From an uncultured Ruminococcus sp. (lineage in GTDB: Bacteria > Bacillota > Clostridia > Oscillospirales > Ruminococcaceae), in the NCBI GenBank assembly GCA_910584195.1, contig CAJTYV010000067.1, forward strand, positions 1-7,697: a DNA stretch of 7,697 bases, in the 5' to 3' direction. Both the position numbers and the translations under genes were made by a program. Below are positions 1-7,485 of this stretch, one piece after another. The stretch's first letter is position 1, and the number at the start of each line of letters is the position of its first letter. The notes beneath the pieces were generated by a model. That model saw only the letters and a list, made by a program, of their open reading frames with translations. It was not told the DNA's origin and ran no database searches.

Positions 1-54
1 TTTTTCTCAATTTTACACTAAAATAGATTTTTTGGAAAACTTTGCAACAGAACC
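1..54 (-). mobile_element. End of an IS6-family (ISS1-like) insertion sequence, partial
   Basis: Read on the minus strand from 54 to 37, the sequence is GGTTCTGTTGCAAAGTTT, the 18-bp terminal inverted repeat typical of IS6-family elements such as ISS1, IS1216 and IS431. The element body lies to the left and leaves the window. The subterminal bases (36 down to 1) are AT-rich and contain a TAAAAT-like -10 on the minus strand, as expected at the transposase-proximal end, so the transposase gene probably starts just beyond position 1. The boundary is sharp: ISL3-type coding sequence resumes at 55. The family call rests on the terminal repeat only; the exact member cannot be named. Confidence 0.8.
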
Positions 55-189
55 CTTGAGGGTATTAACGGCATCATCAAGAAGATTAAGAACACTGCGT
101 ACGGCTATACGAATTGGAACAATTTCATCAATCGTATATTCCTGGAACGGGTTTGGTTCAGAGCTAAGAGCAGCAAGGCAGCAGCATAA
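55..189 (+). pseudogene. 3' remnant of an ISL3-family transposase gene
   Basis: An open frame immediately after the IS6 end encodes 44 residues and stops with TAA at 187-189. It begins LEGINGIIKKIKNTAYGYTN, which matches the C-terminal signature of ISL3-family DDE transposases (usual pattern: P-L-E-G-I-N, then K-x-I-K, then T-A-Y-G-Y/F). The rest of the roughly 400-residue enzyme is absent: the frame reaches a stop within the IS6 end upstream, and there is no start or ribosome-binding site. The simplest reading is that the IS6 element inserted into, or recombined within, an older ISL3 copy. It should have no function. The minus-strand frame over the same bases (198-13) is a shadow. Confidence 0.75.
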
Positions 190-222
190 TAAAAGCACCT
201 AGACCAATTAAGGCCTAGATGC
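189..222 (-). terminator. Rho-independent terminator of prtM
   Basis: On the minus strand, GCATCTAGGCC and GGTCTAGGTGC form an 11-bp stem (222-195, with two G-T wobbles) around a TTAATT loop, followed by TTTTATT (194-188). It lies about 85 bases past the prtM stop codon. On the plus strand the hairpin is preceded by A's but not followed by a T-run, so it should work mainly for leftward prtM transcription. A weaker AGCCA/TGGCT inverted repeat at 257-280 sits between the stop and this terminator. Confidence 0.75.
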
Positions 223-306
223 TTCACAAAAGATCTATCAACTCTACTTGACGAAGAGCCAATTTTTAAAAGTACTGGCTGTTATTTCATCTTACTCGGT
301 TAAGCC

Positions 307-1206
307 TTAATTCGTTGTCGCAAGCTTCTTATAACTATCTAGCGCACCCGCAAGATCCTTGTCTTTAATCGTCACATGCTGGTTCTTCAATACCTGACTG
401 ATAACCCGTTGCATGATGCTTGAATCGCGAGACCATTTAGCGTAAACGCTGGCAGTTAGCGCCTTTTTACTGCTAGTAAAGGTGCCTTTGGCGGGATGGT
501 TAATCATTTTAATAACTTCATACCCGTCTGTCACTTTGACTGGGGTCTGCGTGTAGTCACCATTTTTTAATTTGTAGGCAGCATCCTTAAATGTGGCATC
601 GAGCGTTTTATTGTTTAATTCAAAACTAATCTTCCCGCCGTTATCTTTAGTCGCAGTATCAATGGAATCAGTTTTCGCAAGCGTGGCAAAATCCTTGCCA
701 GCTGCTAAATCACTGATAACTTGCATAGCAGTGTCCTCGTCGCTAGTTAGAATATGTTGGACAGTCACTTTGGGCTGATAGGTCTTCCAAGCGGCCTTGA
801 GCTGGCTTTCAGAAACCTTTTTTAACTTTTTCAGTGCAACTTCACTTAAAAAGTTGGTTCGTAGGCTTTCCTTGAAGCTACTGCGACTGAAACCGTTTTG
901 ACTTAAGAAAGCATCGAAATTTTCGCCGTATTGTTGTTTGTAGCTATCATAGGCGTCATTAACTGTTTTAGTGCTAACCGATTTTCCATAGGCATGATTC
1001 AATGCACGGTAAATAAGCATGTTAGCAAGCATGGTCTTTGTCGTTGGTGACTGTTTGAGTTCCTTGTAGAAGCTACTTTCAGTCACCTTGCCACCTGAAT
1101 AGGTCGCAACTGTTTGGTCGGTCTGATTTGACTGACAACCGCTTAGCAGCAGTAAAGCAGTTGCGGTACTTGCCAATAATACTTTAAGGCGCGTTTTTTT
1201 CTTCAT
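307..1206 (-). CDS. prtM: Proteinase maturation lipoprotein PrtM (PrsA-like parvulin foldase)
   Basis: PrtM is a membrane-anchored extracellular lipoprotein needed to turn secreted pro-PrtP into active proteinase. The 299-residue product, the usual PrtM length, starts with a basic MKKKTR stretch, a hydrophobic segment (8-21) and the lipobox L21-S-G-C24, so C24 should be lipidated and become the mature N-terminus. Residues about 147-236 form a parvulin-type PPIC domain (VQHILTSDEDTA, an NGGKISF stretch near 189-195, then DGYEVIKMI). It is flanked by helical N- and C-terminal chaperone-like parts, as in PrsA. The start is supported by AGAGGAG upstream at a normal distance. The gene diverges from prtP across a 324-base shared control region, and its single-gene unit ends at the hairpin at 189-222. 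Whether the domain retains isomerase activity cannot be read from sequence. Confidence 0.95.
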   Translation of the reverse strand: MKKKTRLKVLLASTATALLLLSGCQSNQTDQTVATYSGGKVTESSFYKELKQSPTTKTMLANMLIYRALNHAYGKSVSTKTVNDAYDSYKQQYGENFDAFLSQNGFSRSSFKESLRTNFLSEVALKKLKKVSESQLKAAWKTYQPKVTVQHILTSDEDTAMQVISDLAAGKDFATLAKTDSIDTATKDNGGKISFELNNKTLDATFKDAAYKLKNGDYTQTPVKVTDGYEVIKMINHPAKGTFTSSKKALTASVYAKWSRDSSIMQRVISQVLKNQHVTIKDKDLAGALDSYKKLATTN

Positions 1207-1215
1207 CGATTCGGT

Positions 1216-1222
1216 CTCCTCT
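1216..1222 (-). promoter_or_regulatory. Ribosome-binding site of prtM
   Basis: Minus-strand AGAGGAG, with its AGGAG core 9 bases before the ATG at 1206-1204. This is a strong match to the anti-Shine-Dalgarno and fixes the prtM start. Confidence 0.8.
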
Positions 1223-1251
1223 GAAATGCTTACAGTAAACGTTGTGTATTT

Positions 1252-1280
1252 ATTCTAGCTTTGGCAATTGAGAATTTCAA
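1252..1280 (-). promoter_or_regulatory. Candidate proximal promoter of prtM
   Basis: On the minus strand, TTGAAA (1280-1275) and TAGAAT (1257-1252) are separated by exactly 17 bases, a good sigma-A spacing. Predicted transcription would begin near 1245 and give a leader of about 40 bases to the prtM ATG. It competes with the candidate at 1480-1452; sequence alone does not say which is used, and both may be. Confidence 0.45.
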
Positions 1281-1290
1281 TTCAAATACT

Positions 1291-1305
1291 CATTTTCTAA
1301 TAATG
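1291..1305. promoter_or_regulatory. Weak CodY-box-like site
   Basis: CATTTTCTAATAATG agrees with the lactococcal CodY consensus AATTTTCWGAAAATT at 11 of 15 positions. Nitrogen and peptide control of the lactococcal prt genes is established, and CodY is a plausible agent. However, the region is AT-rich and four mismatches make a chance match likely. It lies upstream of both the proximal prtM promoter and the prtP promoter. Confidence 0.2.
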
Positions 1306-1403
1306 CTAAAAATTTCAAAACATCTATAGTCTGTAAACGGCTAAATAATAACGCTAAAAGTTAATTTACAGATAAAAAAATTAATAGAAGATTAAAATTT
1401 TAG

Positions 1404-1431
1404 TTGAATTTGTTCTTTAATAGTATATAAT
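1404..1431 (+). promoter_or_regulatory. Promoter of prtP
   Basis: TTGAAT (1404-1409) and a perfect TATAAT (1426-1431) are separated by 16 bases. Transcription should begin near 1438, giving a leader of about 93 bases before the prtP ATG. The -10 lies inside the left arm of the 48-bp palindrome, so a protein bound there, or extrusion of the palindrome, would affect RNA polymerase directly. A second overlapping TATAAT at 1431-1436 has no well-placed -35. Confidence 0.65.
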
Positions 1432-1465
1432 ATAATAGTATATACTATTATATTATATACTATTA
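1418..1465. repeat. Perfect 48-bp palindrome between prtM and prtP, likely operator
   Basis: Every base from 1418 to 1441 pairs with its partner from 1465 down to 1442, giving two 24-base arms with no spacer; symmetry breaks at 1417/1466. Each arm contains two copies of TAATAGTATA (1418 and 1433 on the plus strand; mirror copies TATACTATTA at 1441 and 1456), 15 bases apart. The palindrome covers the -10 of the prtP promoter and a mirror-image TATAAT on the minus strand. Dyad symmetry in the lactococcal prt control region has been linked to peptide-dependent control; assigning that role here is inference. Confidence 0.85.
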
Positions 1466-1480
1466 TATTAACTACATCAA
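1452..1480 (-). promoter_or_regulatory. Candidate distal promoter of prtM, facing the prtP promoter
   Basis: Minus-strand TTGATG (1480-1475) and TATAAT (1457-1452) are 17 bases apart. The -10 is the mirror copy of the prtP -10 in the palindrome. Predicted start is near 1445, so this promoter and the prtP promoter face each other and their transcripts would overlap by a few bases before diverging. The leader to prtM would be about 240 bases. Confidence 0.5.
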
Positions 1481-1518
1481 GCGTACATTTTGATTTGGTT
1501 ATGAAACTTTTGGAAAGT

Positions 1519-1524
1519 GGAGGG
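1519..1524 (+). promoter_or_regulatory. Ribosome-binding site of prtP, sets the start codon
   Basis: GGAGGG ends 6 bases before the ATG at 1531. In-frame ATGs at 1495 and 1501 lie upstream of this site and have no comparable site of their own, and starting there would add hydrophilic residues ahead of a normal signal peptide. The start at 1531 is therefore chosen. Confidence 0.85.
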
Positions 1525-1530
1525 TATTGG

Positions 1531-4500
1531 ATGCAAAGGAAAAAGAAAGGGCTATCGATCTTGTTAGCCGGCACAGTCGCTTTAGGGGCGCTGGCTGTCT
1601 TGCCAGTCGGCGAAATCCAAGCAAAGGCGGCTATCTCGCAGCAAACTAAGGGATCATCACTCGCAAATACGGTGACGGCTGCTAAGCAAGCGGCCACTGA
1701 CACAACTGCAGCGACAACGAATCAAGCGATTGCTACACAGTTGGCGGCTAAAGGTATTGATTACAATAAGCTGAATAAAGTTCAGCAGCAAGATATTTAT
1801 GTTGACGTCATTGTTCAAATGAGCGCAGCGCCTGCCTCTGAAAACGGCACTTTAAGAACTGATTACTCCAGCACGGCGGAGATTCAGCAGGAGACCAATA
1901 AAGTGATCGCGGCTCAGGCAAGCGTTAAGGCAGCTGTTGAACAAGTCACCCAACAAACTGCCAGTGAAAGTTATGGCTATGTCGTTAACGGCTTTTCAAC
2001 TAAAGTTAGGGTTGTTGATATCCCTAAACTGAAACAAATTGCCGCAGTTAAAACAGTCACATTGGCGAAAGTTTATTATCCGACTGATACTAAGGCAAAC
2101 TCGATGGCGAATGTGCAAGCCGTATGGTCCAATTACAAATATAAAGGTGAAGGCACAGTTGTCTCGGTTATTGACACTGGCATTGATCCAACACACAAAG
2201 ACATGCGGCTAAGCAATGATAAAGACGTTAAACTAACCAAATCTGATGTTGAAAAATTCACTGATACCGCCAAGCATGGCCGCTATTTTAATTCAAAAGT
2301 GCCATATGGGTTTAATTATGCTGATAATAACGACACCATTACAGATGATACGGTTGACGAACAACACGGCATGCATGTTGCTGGGATCATCGGTGCTAAC
2401 GGGACAGGTGACGATCCAGCCAAGTCTGTTGTCGGAGTTGCGCCAGAAGCACAGCTACTGGCAATGAAAGTTTTCACCAACTCTGACACTTCTGCAACAA
2501 CCGGGTCAGCTACCTTGGTTTCTGCCATTGAAGACTCGGCAAAAATCGGTGCCGATGTCCTCAACATGTCCTTAGGATCTGGTTCAGGCAACCAAACCTT
2601 GGAGGATCCAGAACTTGCTGCGGTGCAAAATGCTAACGAATCAGGAACAGCCGCCGTCATTTCTGCTGGGAACTCAGGAACATCCAGTTCAGCAACTGAA
2701 GGCGTCAACAAAGATTATTACGGTTTGCAAGACAATGAAATGGTGGGAACGCCAGGGACATCACGAGGAGCGACCACAGTTGCTTCCGCTGAAAACACGG
2801 ATGTCATCACTCAGGCAGTGACCATTACTGATGGTACAGGTTTACAGCTTGGACCGGAAACCATTCAGCTTTCAAGCAACGATTTCACTGGTAGCTTTGA
2901 CCAAAAGAAGTTTTATGTTGTTAAAGATGCTAGTGGCAACCTCAGCAAAGGGAAAGTAGCCGACTATACTGCTGACGCTAAAGGCAAAATTGCCATCGTT
3001 AAACGTGGCGAACTTACCTTTGCTGATAAACAAAAATATGCCCAAGCCGCTGGTGCTGCTGGCTTGATCATTGTCAACAACGATGGCACAGCAACACCGG
3101 TGACTTCTATGGCGTTAACCACCACCTTCCCAACATTTGGGCTCTCAAGTGTAACCGGTCAAAAGCTGGTTGACTGGGTCACAGCACACCCGGATGATAG
3201 TCTCGGTGTCAAGATTGCCCTGACGATGGTACCAAATCAGAAATATACTGAAGACAAGATGTCTGACTTCACATCCTATGGGCCAGTTTCCAATCTTTCC
3301 TTCAAACCAGATATTACCGCACCAGGCGGCAACATCTGGTCAACGCAAAACAACAATGGCTACACAAATATGTCTGGTACGTCAATGGCCTCGCCATTTA
3401 TTGCCGGTTCACAAGCATTGTTGAAACAAGCATTGAATAACAAAAACAACCCTTTTTATGCTTACTACAAACAACTTAAAGGGACAGCGCTCACCGATTT
3501 TCTTAAGACAGTTGAGATGAATACTGCCCAGCCAATCAACGATATTAACTACAATAATGTTATCGTATCGCCGCGGCGGCAAGGGGCCGGTCTTGTTGAT
3601 GTGAAGGCAGCCATTGATGCATTAGAAAAGAATCCGTCAACGGTTGTCGCCGAAAACGGCTACCCGGCAGTTGAATTGAAAGACTTCACGAGTACGGACA
3701 AGACCTTTAAACTGACCTTCACGAATCGCACGACCCATGAACTAACCTATCAAATGGACAGTAATACGGATACTAATGCCGTTTATACATCAGCGACTGA
3801 CCCTAATTCTAGGGTTTTGTATGACAAGAAGATTGATGGAGCAGCCATTAAAGCTGGCAGTAACATAACTGTGCCTGCTGGGAAAACGGTGCAGATTGAA
3901 TTCACACTATCTTTGCCGAAGTCTTTTGACCAACAGCAATTTGTTGAAGGTTTTCTGAACTTTAAGGGTAGCGATGGATCGCGCTTGAACTTGCCATACA
4001 TGGGCTTTTTTGGTGACTGGAATGACGGTAAGATTGTCGATAGTCTCAATGGGATCACTTATAGTCCTGCTGGTGGTAATTTTGGCACCGTGCCACTATT
4101 GACGAACAAAAATACAGGCACTCAATATCATGGCGGCATGGTCACAGACGCTGATGGCAACCAGACAGTTGACGATCAGGCGATTGCTTTTTCGAGTGAC
4201 AAGAATGCCTTATATAATGAAATCAGCATGAAGTATTATCTATTGCGCAATATCAGCAACGTCCAAGTTGATATTCTTGATGGTCAGGGCAATAAAGTTA
4301 CGACTCTCAGCAGTTCCACCAATCTGACGAAGACCTATTATAATGCTAATTCGCAGCAGTACATCTACTACCATGCTCCAGCGTGGGATGGCACCTATTA
4401 TGATCAACGTGATGGCAACATCAAGACGGCTGATGATGGCAGTTATACTTATCGTATTTCCGGTGTACCGGAAGGCGGCGACAAACGTCAAGTGTTTGAT

Positions 4501-7413
4501 GTGCCTTTCAAGCTCGACTCTAAGGCGCCGACAGTTCGTCATGTCGCTTTGTCAGCCAAAACGGAAAATGGGAAAACCCAGTATTATTTGACAGCTGAAG
4601 CCAAGGATGATTTGAGTGGTCTTGATGCCACCAAGAGCGTTAAAACTGCAATTAATGAAGTGACGAATCTTGATGCTACCTTTACCGATGCTGGGACAAC
4701 GGCTGATGGGTACACCAAAATTGAAACGCCATTATCTGATGAACAGGCCCAAGCACTTGGCAATGGCGACAATTCGGCTGAGCTGTACTTGACTGATAAT
4801 GCATCCAATGCCACTGATCAAGATGCCAGCGTTCAGAAGCCGGGGTCTACATCGTTTGATTTAATTGTGAACGGCGGCGGTATCCCAGACAAGATCTCAA
4901 GTACCACAACCGGCTACGAAGCCAATACTCAAGGTGGCGGGACGTATACGTTTAGTGGAACGTATCCAGCAGCGGTTGACGGTACTTACACTGATGCACA
5001 AGGAAAGAAACATGATTTGAACACAACCTACGATGCTGCGACTAACAGTTTCACTGCCTCAATGCCGGTCACAAATGCTGATTACGCCGCGCAAGTGGAT
5101 CTATATGCCGATAAGGCGCATACCCAGTTGCTTAAACATTTTGACACTAAAGTTCGGCTGACGGCGCCAACCTTTACTGATTTGAAATTCAACAATGGCT
5201 CGGATCAGACCTCTGAAGCGACCATCAAGGTTACAGGGACGGTTAGTGCTGACACCAAGACAGTTAATGTTGGCGACACCGTAGCAGCACTTGATGCACA
5301 ACATCACTTTAGTGTTGATGTACCGGTTAATTATGGTGACAATACCATCAAAGTGACCGCCACCGACAAAGACGGAAACACCACGACGGAGCAAAAGACG
5401 ATTACCTCGTCTTATGATCCTGATATGTTGAAGAATCCTGTGACGTTCGATCAAGGTGTGACATTTGGTTCCAATGAATTCAATGCCACCTCGGCTAAGT
5501 TCTATGACCCTAAGACCGGGATTGCGACGATTACTGGTAAGGTCAAGCACCCAACGACAACGTTGCAGGTTGATGGTAAGCAAATTCCAATCAAGGATGA
5601 TCTGACTTTCAGTTTCACTTTAGATTTAGGTACTCTTGGACAAAAACCGTTTGGGGTTGTTGTGGGTGACACCACTCAAAACAAGACCTTCCAAGAATCG
5701 TTGACCTTCATTTTGGATGCAGTGGCGCCAACATTGTCATTGGACAGCTCGACAGATGCACCGGTTTATACCAACGATCCAAACTTCCAGATTACTGGAA
5801 CAGCCACTGACAATGCGCAATATCTGAGTCTGTCAATTAACGGCAGTTCTGTCGCCAGCCAATACGCAGACATCAACATCAATAGCGGCAAACCAGGTCA
5901 TATGGCTATTGATCAGCCCGTTAAATTGCTCGAAGGCAAAAACGTGCTGACTGTTGCTGTTACAGATAGCGAAGACAACACCACGACCAAGAACATCACA
6001 GTTTACTACGAACCAAAGAAAACACTGGCAGCACCAACTGTGACGCCAAGTACCACTGAACCAGCCCAAACGGTGACTCTGACGGCAAACGCTTCCGCAA
6101 CGGGCGAAACGGTTCAGTATAGTGCTGATGGTGGCAAGACATATCAGGATGTTCCGGCAGCCGGTGTCACGATCACGGCAAATGGCACCTTCAAGTTTAA
6201 GTCGACTGATTTATACGGTAATGAATCACCAGCCGTCGACTATGTTGTCACCAATATCAAGGCCGATGATCCTGCACAATTGCAGGCAGCTAAGCAGGCA
6301 CTGACTAATCTGATTGCTTCCGCCAAAACGCTAAGTGCCAGCGGTAAGTATGATGATGCCACAACGACTGCTTTAGCAGCGGCAACGCAGAAGGCACAAA
6401 CGGCGCTTGATCAGACGAACGCCTCAGTTGATTCACTTACTGGTGCCAATCGAGACCTGCAAACTGCGATCAATCAATTAGCTGCCAAGTTACCTGCAGA
6501 TAAGAAGACTTCGCTGCTTAACCAGTTGCAATCTGTGAAGGCTGCGCTGGGAACGGACTTGGGCAATCAAACTGATCCAATCACTGGCAAAACATTTACT
6601 GCAGCGTTAGACGACCTAGTGGCACAAGCTCAAGCAGGTACGCAAACGGACGACCAGCTTCAAGCGACTCTTGCCAAGGTACTTGATGCAGTATTAGCAA
6701 AACTTGCGGAGGGTATTAAAGCGGCAACACCGGCTGAGATTGGCAATGCTAAAGATGCTGCAACTGGCAAAACTTGGTATGCCGACATTGCTGACACATT
6801 GACGTCTGGTCAAGCCAGTGCTGATGCGTCTGACAAGCTTGCACATTTACAAGCTTTGCAAAGTCTGAAAACGAAGGTGGCAGCTGCCGTTGAAGCGGCC
6901 AAGACAGTTGGTAAAGGCGACGATACAACCGGTACTAGCGACAAAGGCGGCGCTCAAGGTACCCCGGCGCCCGCTCCAGGCGACATAGGTAAGGACAAAG
7001 GCGATGAGGGCAGCCAGCCTAGTTCTGGCGGTAATATCCCAACAAAGCCAGCCACAACGACGTCAACGAGCGCGGATGATACGACTGATCGTAATGGTCA
7101 ACATACATCCGGTACTAGCGACAAAGGCGGCGCTCAAGGTACCCCGGCGCCCGCTCCAGGCGACATAGGTAAGGACAAAGGCGATGAGGGCAGCCAGCCT
7201 AGTTCTGGCGGTAATATCCCAACAAAGCCAGCCACAACGACGTCAACGAGCACGGATGATACGACTGATCGTAATGGTCAACTTACATCCGGTAAGGGAG
7301 CATTACCCAAGACAGGAGAGACAACTGAGCGGCCAGCGTTTGGCTTCTTGGGTGTCATTGTGGTCATTCTGATGGGGGTATTAGGATTGAAACGGAAACA
7401 ACGTGAAGAATAG
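1531..7413 (+). CDS. prtP: Cell-envelope serine proteinase PrtP (lactocepin, EC 3.4.21.96)
   Basis: PrtP is a wall-anchored subtilisin-family (S8) proteinase that begins casein breakdown to feed peptide uptake. The 1960-residue precursor has a signal peptide (1-33, MQRKKK then a hydrophobic core, AKA end), a propeptide (34-185) and a predicted mature start at D186. The catalytic domain shows D215 (VIDTGID), H279 (QHGMHVAG), oxyanion N381 (SAGNSGT) and S618 (GTSMASP), which are 30, 94, 196 and 433 in mature numbering. A PA-type insert lies at about 431-570, and an Fn3-like segment at about 715-825. Ig-like beta repeats follow at about 1210-1292 and 1396-1494, then a helical FIVAR-like region (about 1578-1655) running on in Ala-rich helix to about 1793. 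Next are the wall-spanning 60-residue tandem repeat (1801-1920), LPKTG at 1925-1929, a membrane segment and the KRKQREE tail. The frame is intact. The length matches SK11-type PrtP (about 1962) rather than the 1902-residue forms. It needs PrtM for maturation. Confidence 0.97.
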   Translation: MQRKKKGLSILLAGTVALGALAVLPVGEIQAKAAISQQTKGSSLANTVTAAKQAATDTTAATTNQAIATQLAAKGIDYNKLNKVQQQDIYVDVIVQMSAAPASENGTLRTDYSSTAEIQQETNKVIAAQASVKAAVEQVTQQTASESYGYVVNGFSTKVRVVDIPKLKQIAAVKTVTLAKVYYPTDTKANSMANVQAVWSNYKYKGEGTVVSVIDTGIDPTHKDMRLSNDKDVKLTKSDVEKFTDTAKHGRYFNSKVPYGFNYADNNDTITDDTVDEQHGMHVAGIIGANGTGDDPAKSVVGVAPEAQLLAMKVFTNSDTSATTGSATLVSAIEDSAKIGADVLNMSLGSGSGNQTLEDPELAAVQNANESGTAAVISAGNSGTSSSATEGVNKDYYGLQDNEMVGTPGTSRGATTVASAENTDVITQAVTITDGTGLQLGPETIQLSSNDFTGSFDQKKFYVVKDASGNLSKGKVADYTADAKGKIAIVKRGELTFADKQKYAQAAGAAGLIIVNNDGTATPVTSMALTTTFPTFGLSSVTGQKLVDWVTAHPDDSLGVKIALTMVPNQKYTEDKMSDFTSYGPVSNLSFKPDITAPGGNIWSTQNNNGYTNMSGTSMASPFIAGSQALLKQALNNKNNPFYAYYKQLKGTALTDFLKTVEMNTAQPINDINYNNVIVSPRRQGAGLVDVKAAIDALEKNPSTVVAENGYPAVELKDFTSTDKTFKLTFTNRTTHELTYQMDSNTDTNAVYTSATDPNSRVLYDKKIDGAAIKAGSNITVPAGKTVQIEFTLSLPKSFDQQQFVEGFLNFKGSDGSRLNLPYMGFFGDWNDGKIVDSLNGITYSPAGGNFGTVPLLTNKNTGTQYHGGMVTDADGNQTVDDQAIAFSSDKNALYNEISMKYYLLRNISNVQVDILDGQGNKVTTLSSSTNLTKTYYNANSQQYIYYHAPAWDGTYYDQRDGNIKTADDGSYTYRISGVPEGGDKRQVFDVPFKLDSKAPTVRHVALSAKTENGKTQYYLTAEAKDDLSGLDATKSVKTAINEVTNLDATFTDAGTTADGYTKIETPLSDEQAQALGNGDNSAELYLTDNASNATDQDASVQKPGSTSFDLIVNGGGIPDKISSTTTGYEANTQGGGTYTFSGTYPAAVDGTYTDAQGKKHDLNTTYDAATNSFTASMPVTNADYAAQVDLYADKAHTQLLKHFDTKVRLTAPTFTDLKFNNGSDQTSEATIKVTGTVSADTKTVNVGDTVAALDAQHHFSVDVPVNYGDNTIKVTATDKDGNTTTEQKTITSSYDPDMLKNPVTFDQGVTFGSNEFNATSAKFYDPKTGIATITGKVKHPTTTLQVDGKQIPIKDDLTFSFTLDLGTLGQKPFGVVVGDTTQNKTFQESLTFILDAVAPTLSLDSSTDAPVYTNDPNFQITGTATDNAQYLSLSINGSSVASQYADININSGKPGHMAIDQPVKLLEGKNVLTVAVTDSEDNTTTKNITVYYEPKKTLAAPTVTPSTTEPAQTVTLTANASATGETVQYSADGGKTYQDVPAAGVTITANGTFKFKSTDLYGNESPAVDYVVTNIKADDPAQLQAAKQALTNLIASAKTLSASGKYDDATTTALAAATQKAQTALDQTNASVDSLTGANRDLQTAINQLAAKLPADKKTSLLNQLQSVKAALGTDLGNQTDPITGKTFTAALDDLVAQAQAGTQTDDQLQATLAKVLDAVLAKLAEGIKAATPAEIGNAKDAATGKTWYADIADTLTSGQASADASDKLAHLQALQSLKTKVAAAVEAAKTVGKGDDTTGTSDKGGAQGTPAPAPGDIGKDKGDEGSQPSSGGNIPTKPATTTSTSADDTTDRNGQHTSGTSDKGGAQGTPAPAPGDIGKDKGDEGSQPSSGGNIPTKPATTTSTSTDDTTDRNGQLTSGKGALPKTGETTERPAFGFLGVIVVILMGVLGLKRKQREE
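6929..7288 (+). repeat. 180-bp tandem duplication in the wall-spanning part of prtP
   Basis: Two 180-base units (6929-7108 and 7109-7288) differ at only two positions that I can see: 7072 G versus 7252 A (Ala to Thr) and 7103 A versus 7283 T (His to Leu). A third copy starts but diverges after about 6 bases. Each unit encodes 60 residues (1801-1860 and 1861-1920) rich in Gly, Pro, Ser, Thr and Asp, including GTPAPAPGDIGKDKGDEGSQ. This low-complexity stretch should pass through the peptidoglycan just before the LPKTG anchor. A single copy corresponds to the 1902-residue PrtP forms and two copies to the SK11 type. Confidence 0.95.
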
Positions 7414-7485
7414 CCTGTCCATGCGTTGCGTTTAGGGCAGCAGCGTATCGACAAAAAGAAAAGGGCGCTACGATATTTGGAGTTG

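Noticed and set aside
13..198. 61-codon minus-strand frame at the left edge
   Set aside because: It is antisense to the ISL3-type transposase remnant and crosses the IS6 junction, so it is not a conserved gene.
1330..1371. CTGTAAA/TTTACAG inverted pair and three GCTAAA words upstream of the palindrome
   Set aside because: The arms are only 7 bases and widely separated in AT-rich DNA. Chance is likely and no matching regulator site is known to me.
1495..1530. Longer prtP starting at ATG 1495 or 1501
   Set aside because: The strong GGAGGG site lies inside this stretch and is correctly spaced only for ATG 1531. The longer product would place extra polar residues before a standard signal peptide.
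1392..1703. Minus-strand frame across the intergenic region and the prtP start
   Set aside because: It is antisense to the prtP signal and pro-region, its C-terminal part is just the AT palindrome translated, and it has no ribosome-binding site or recognisable domain.
5101..5583. 160-codon minus-strand frame inside prtP
   Set aside because: It is a shadow of the prtP frame in a long coding region, with no family resemblance.
6922..7294. Possible CRISPR-like or satellite array
   Set aside because: There are only two 180-base units, in frame within prtP and without spacers. This is a protein-coding tandem duplication.
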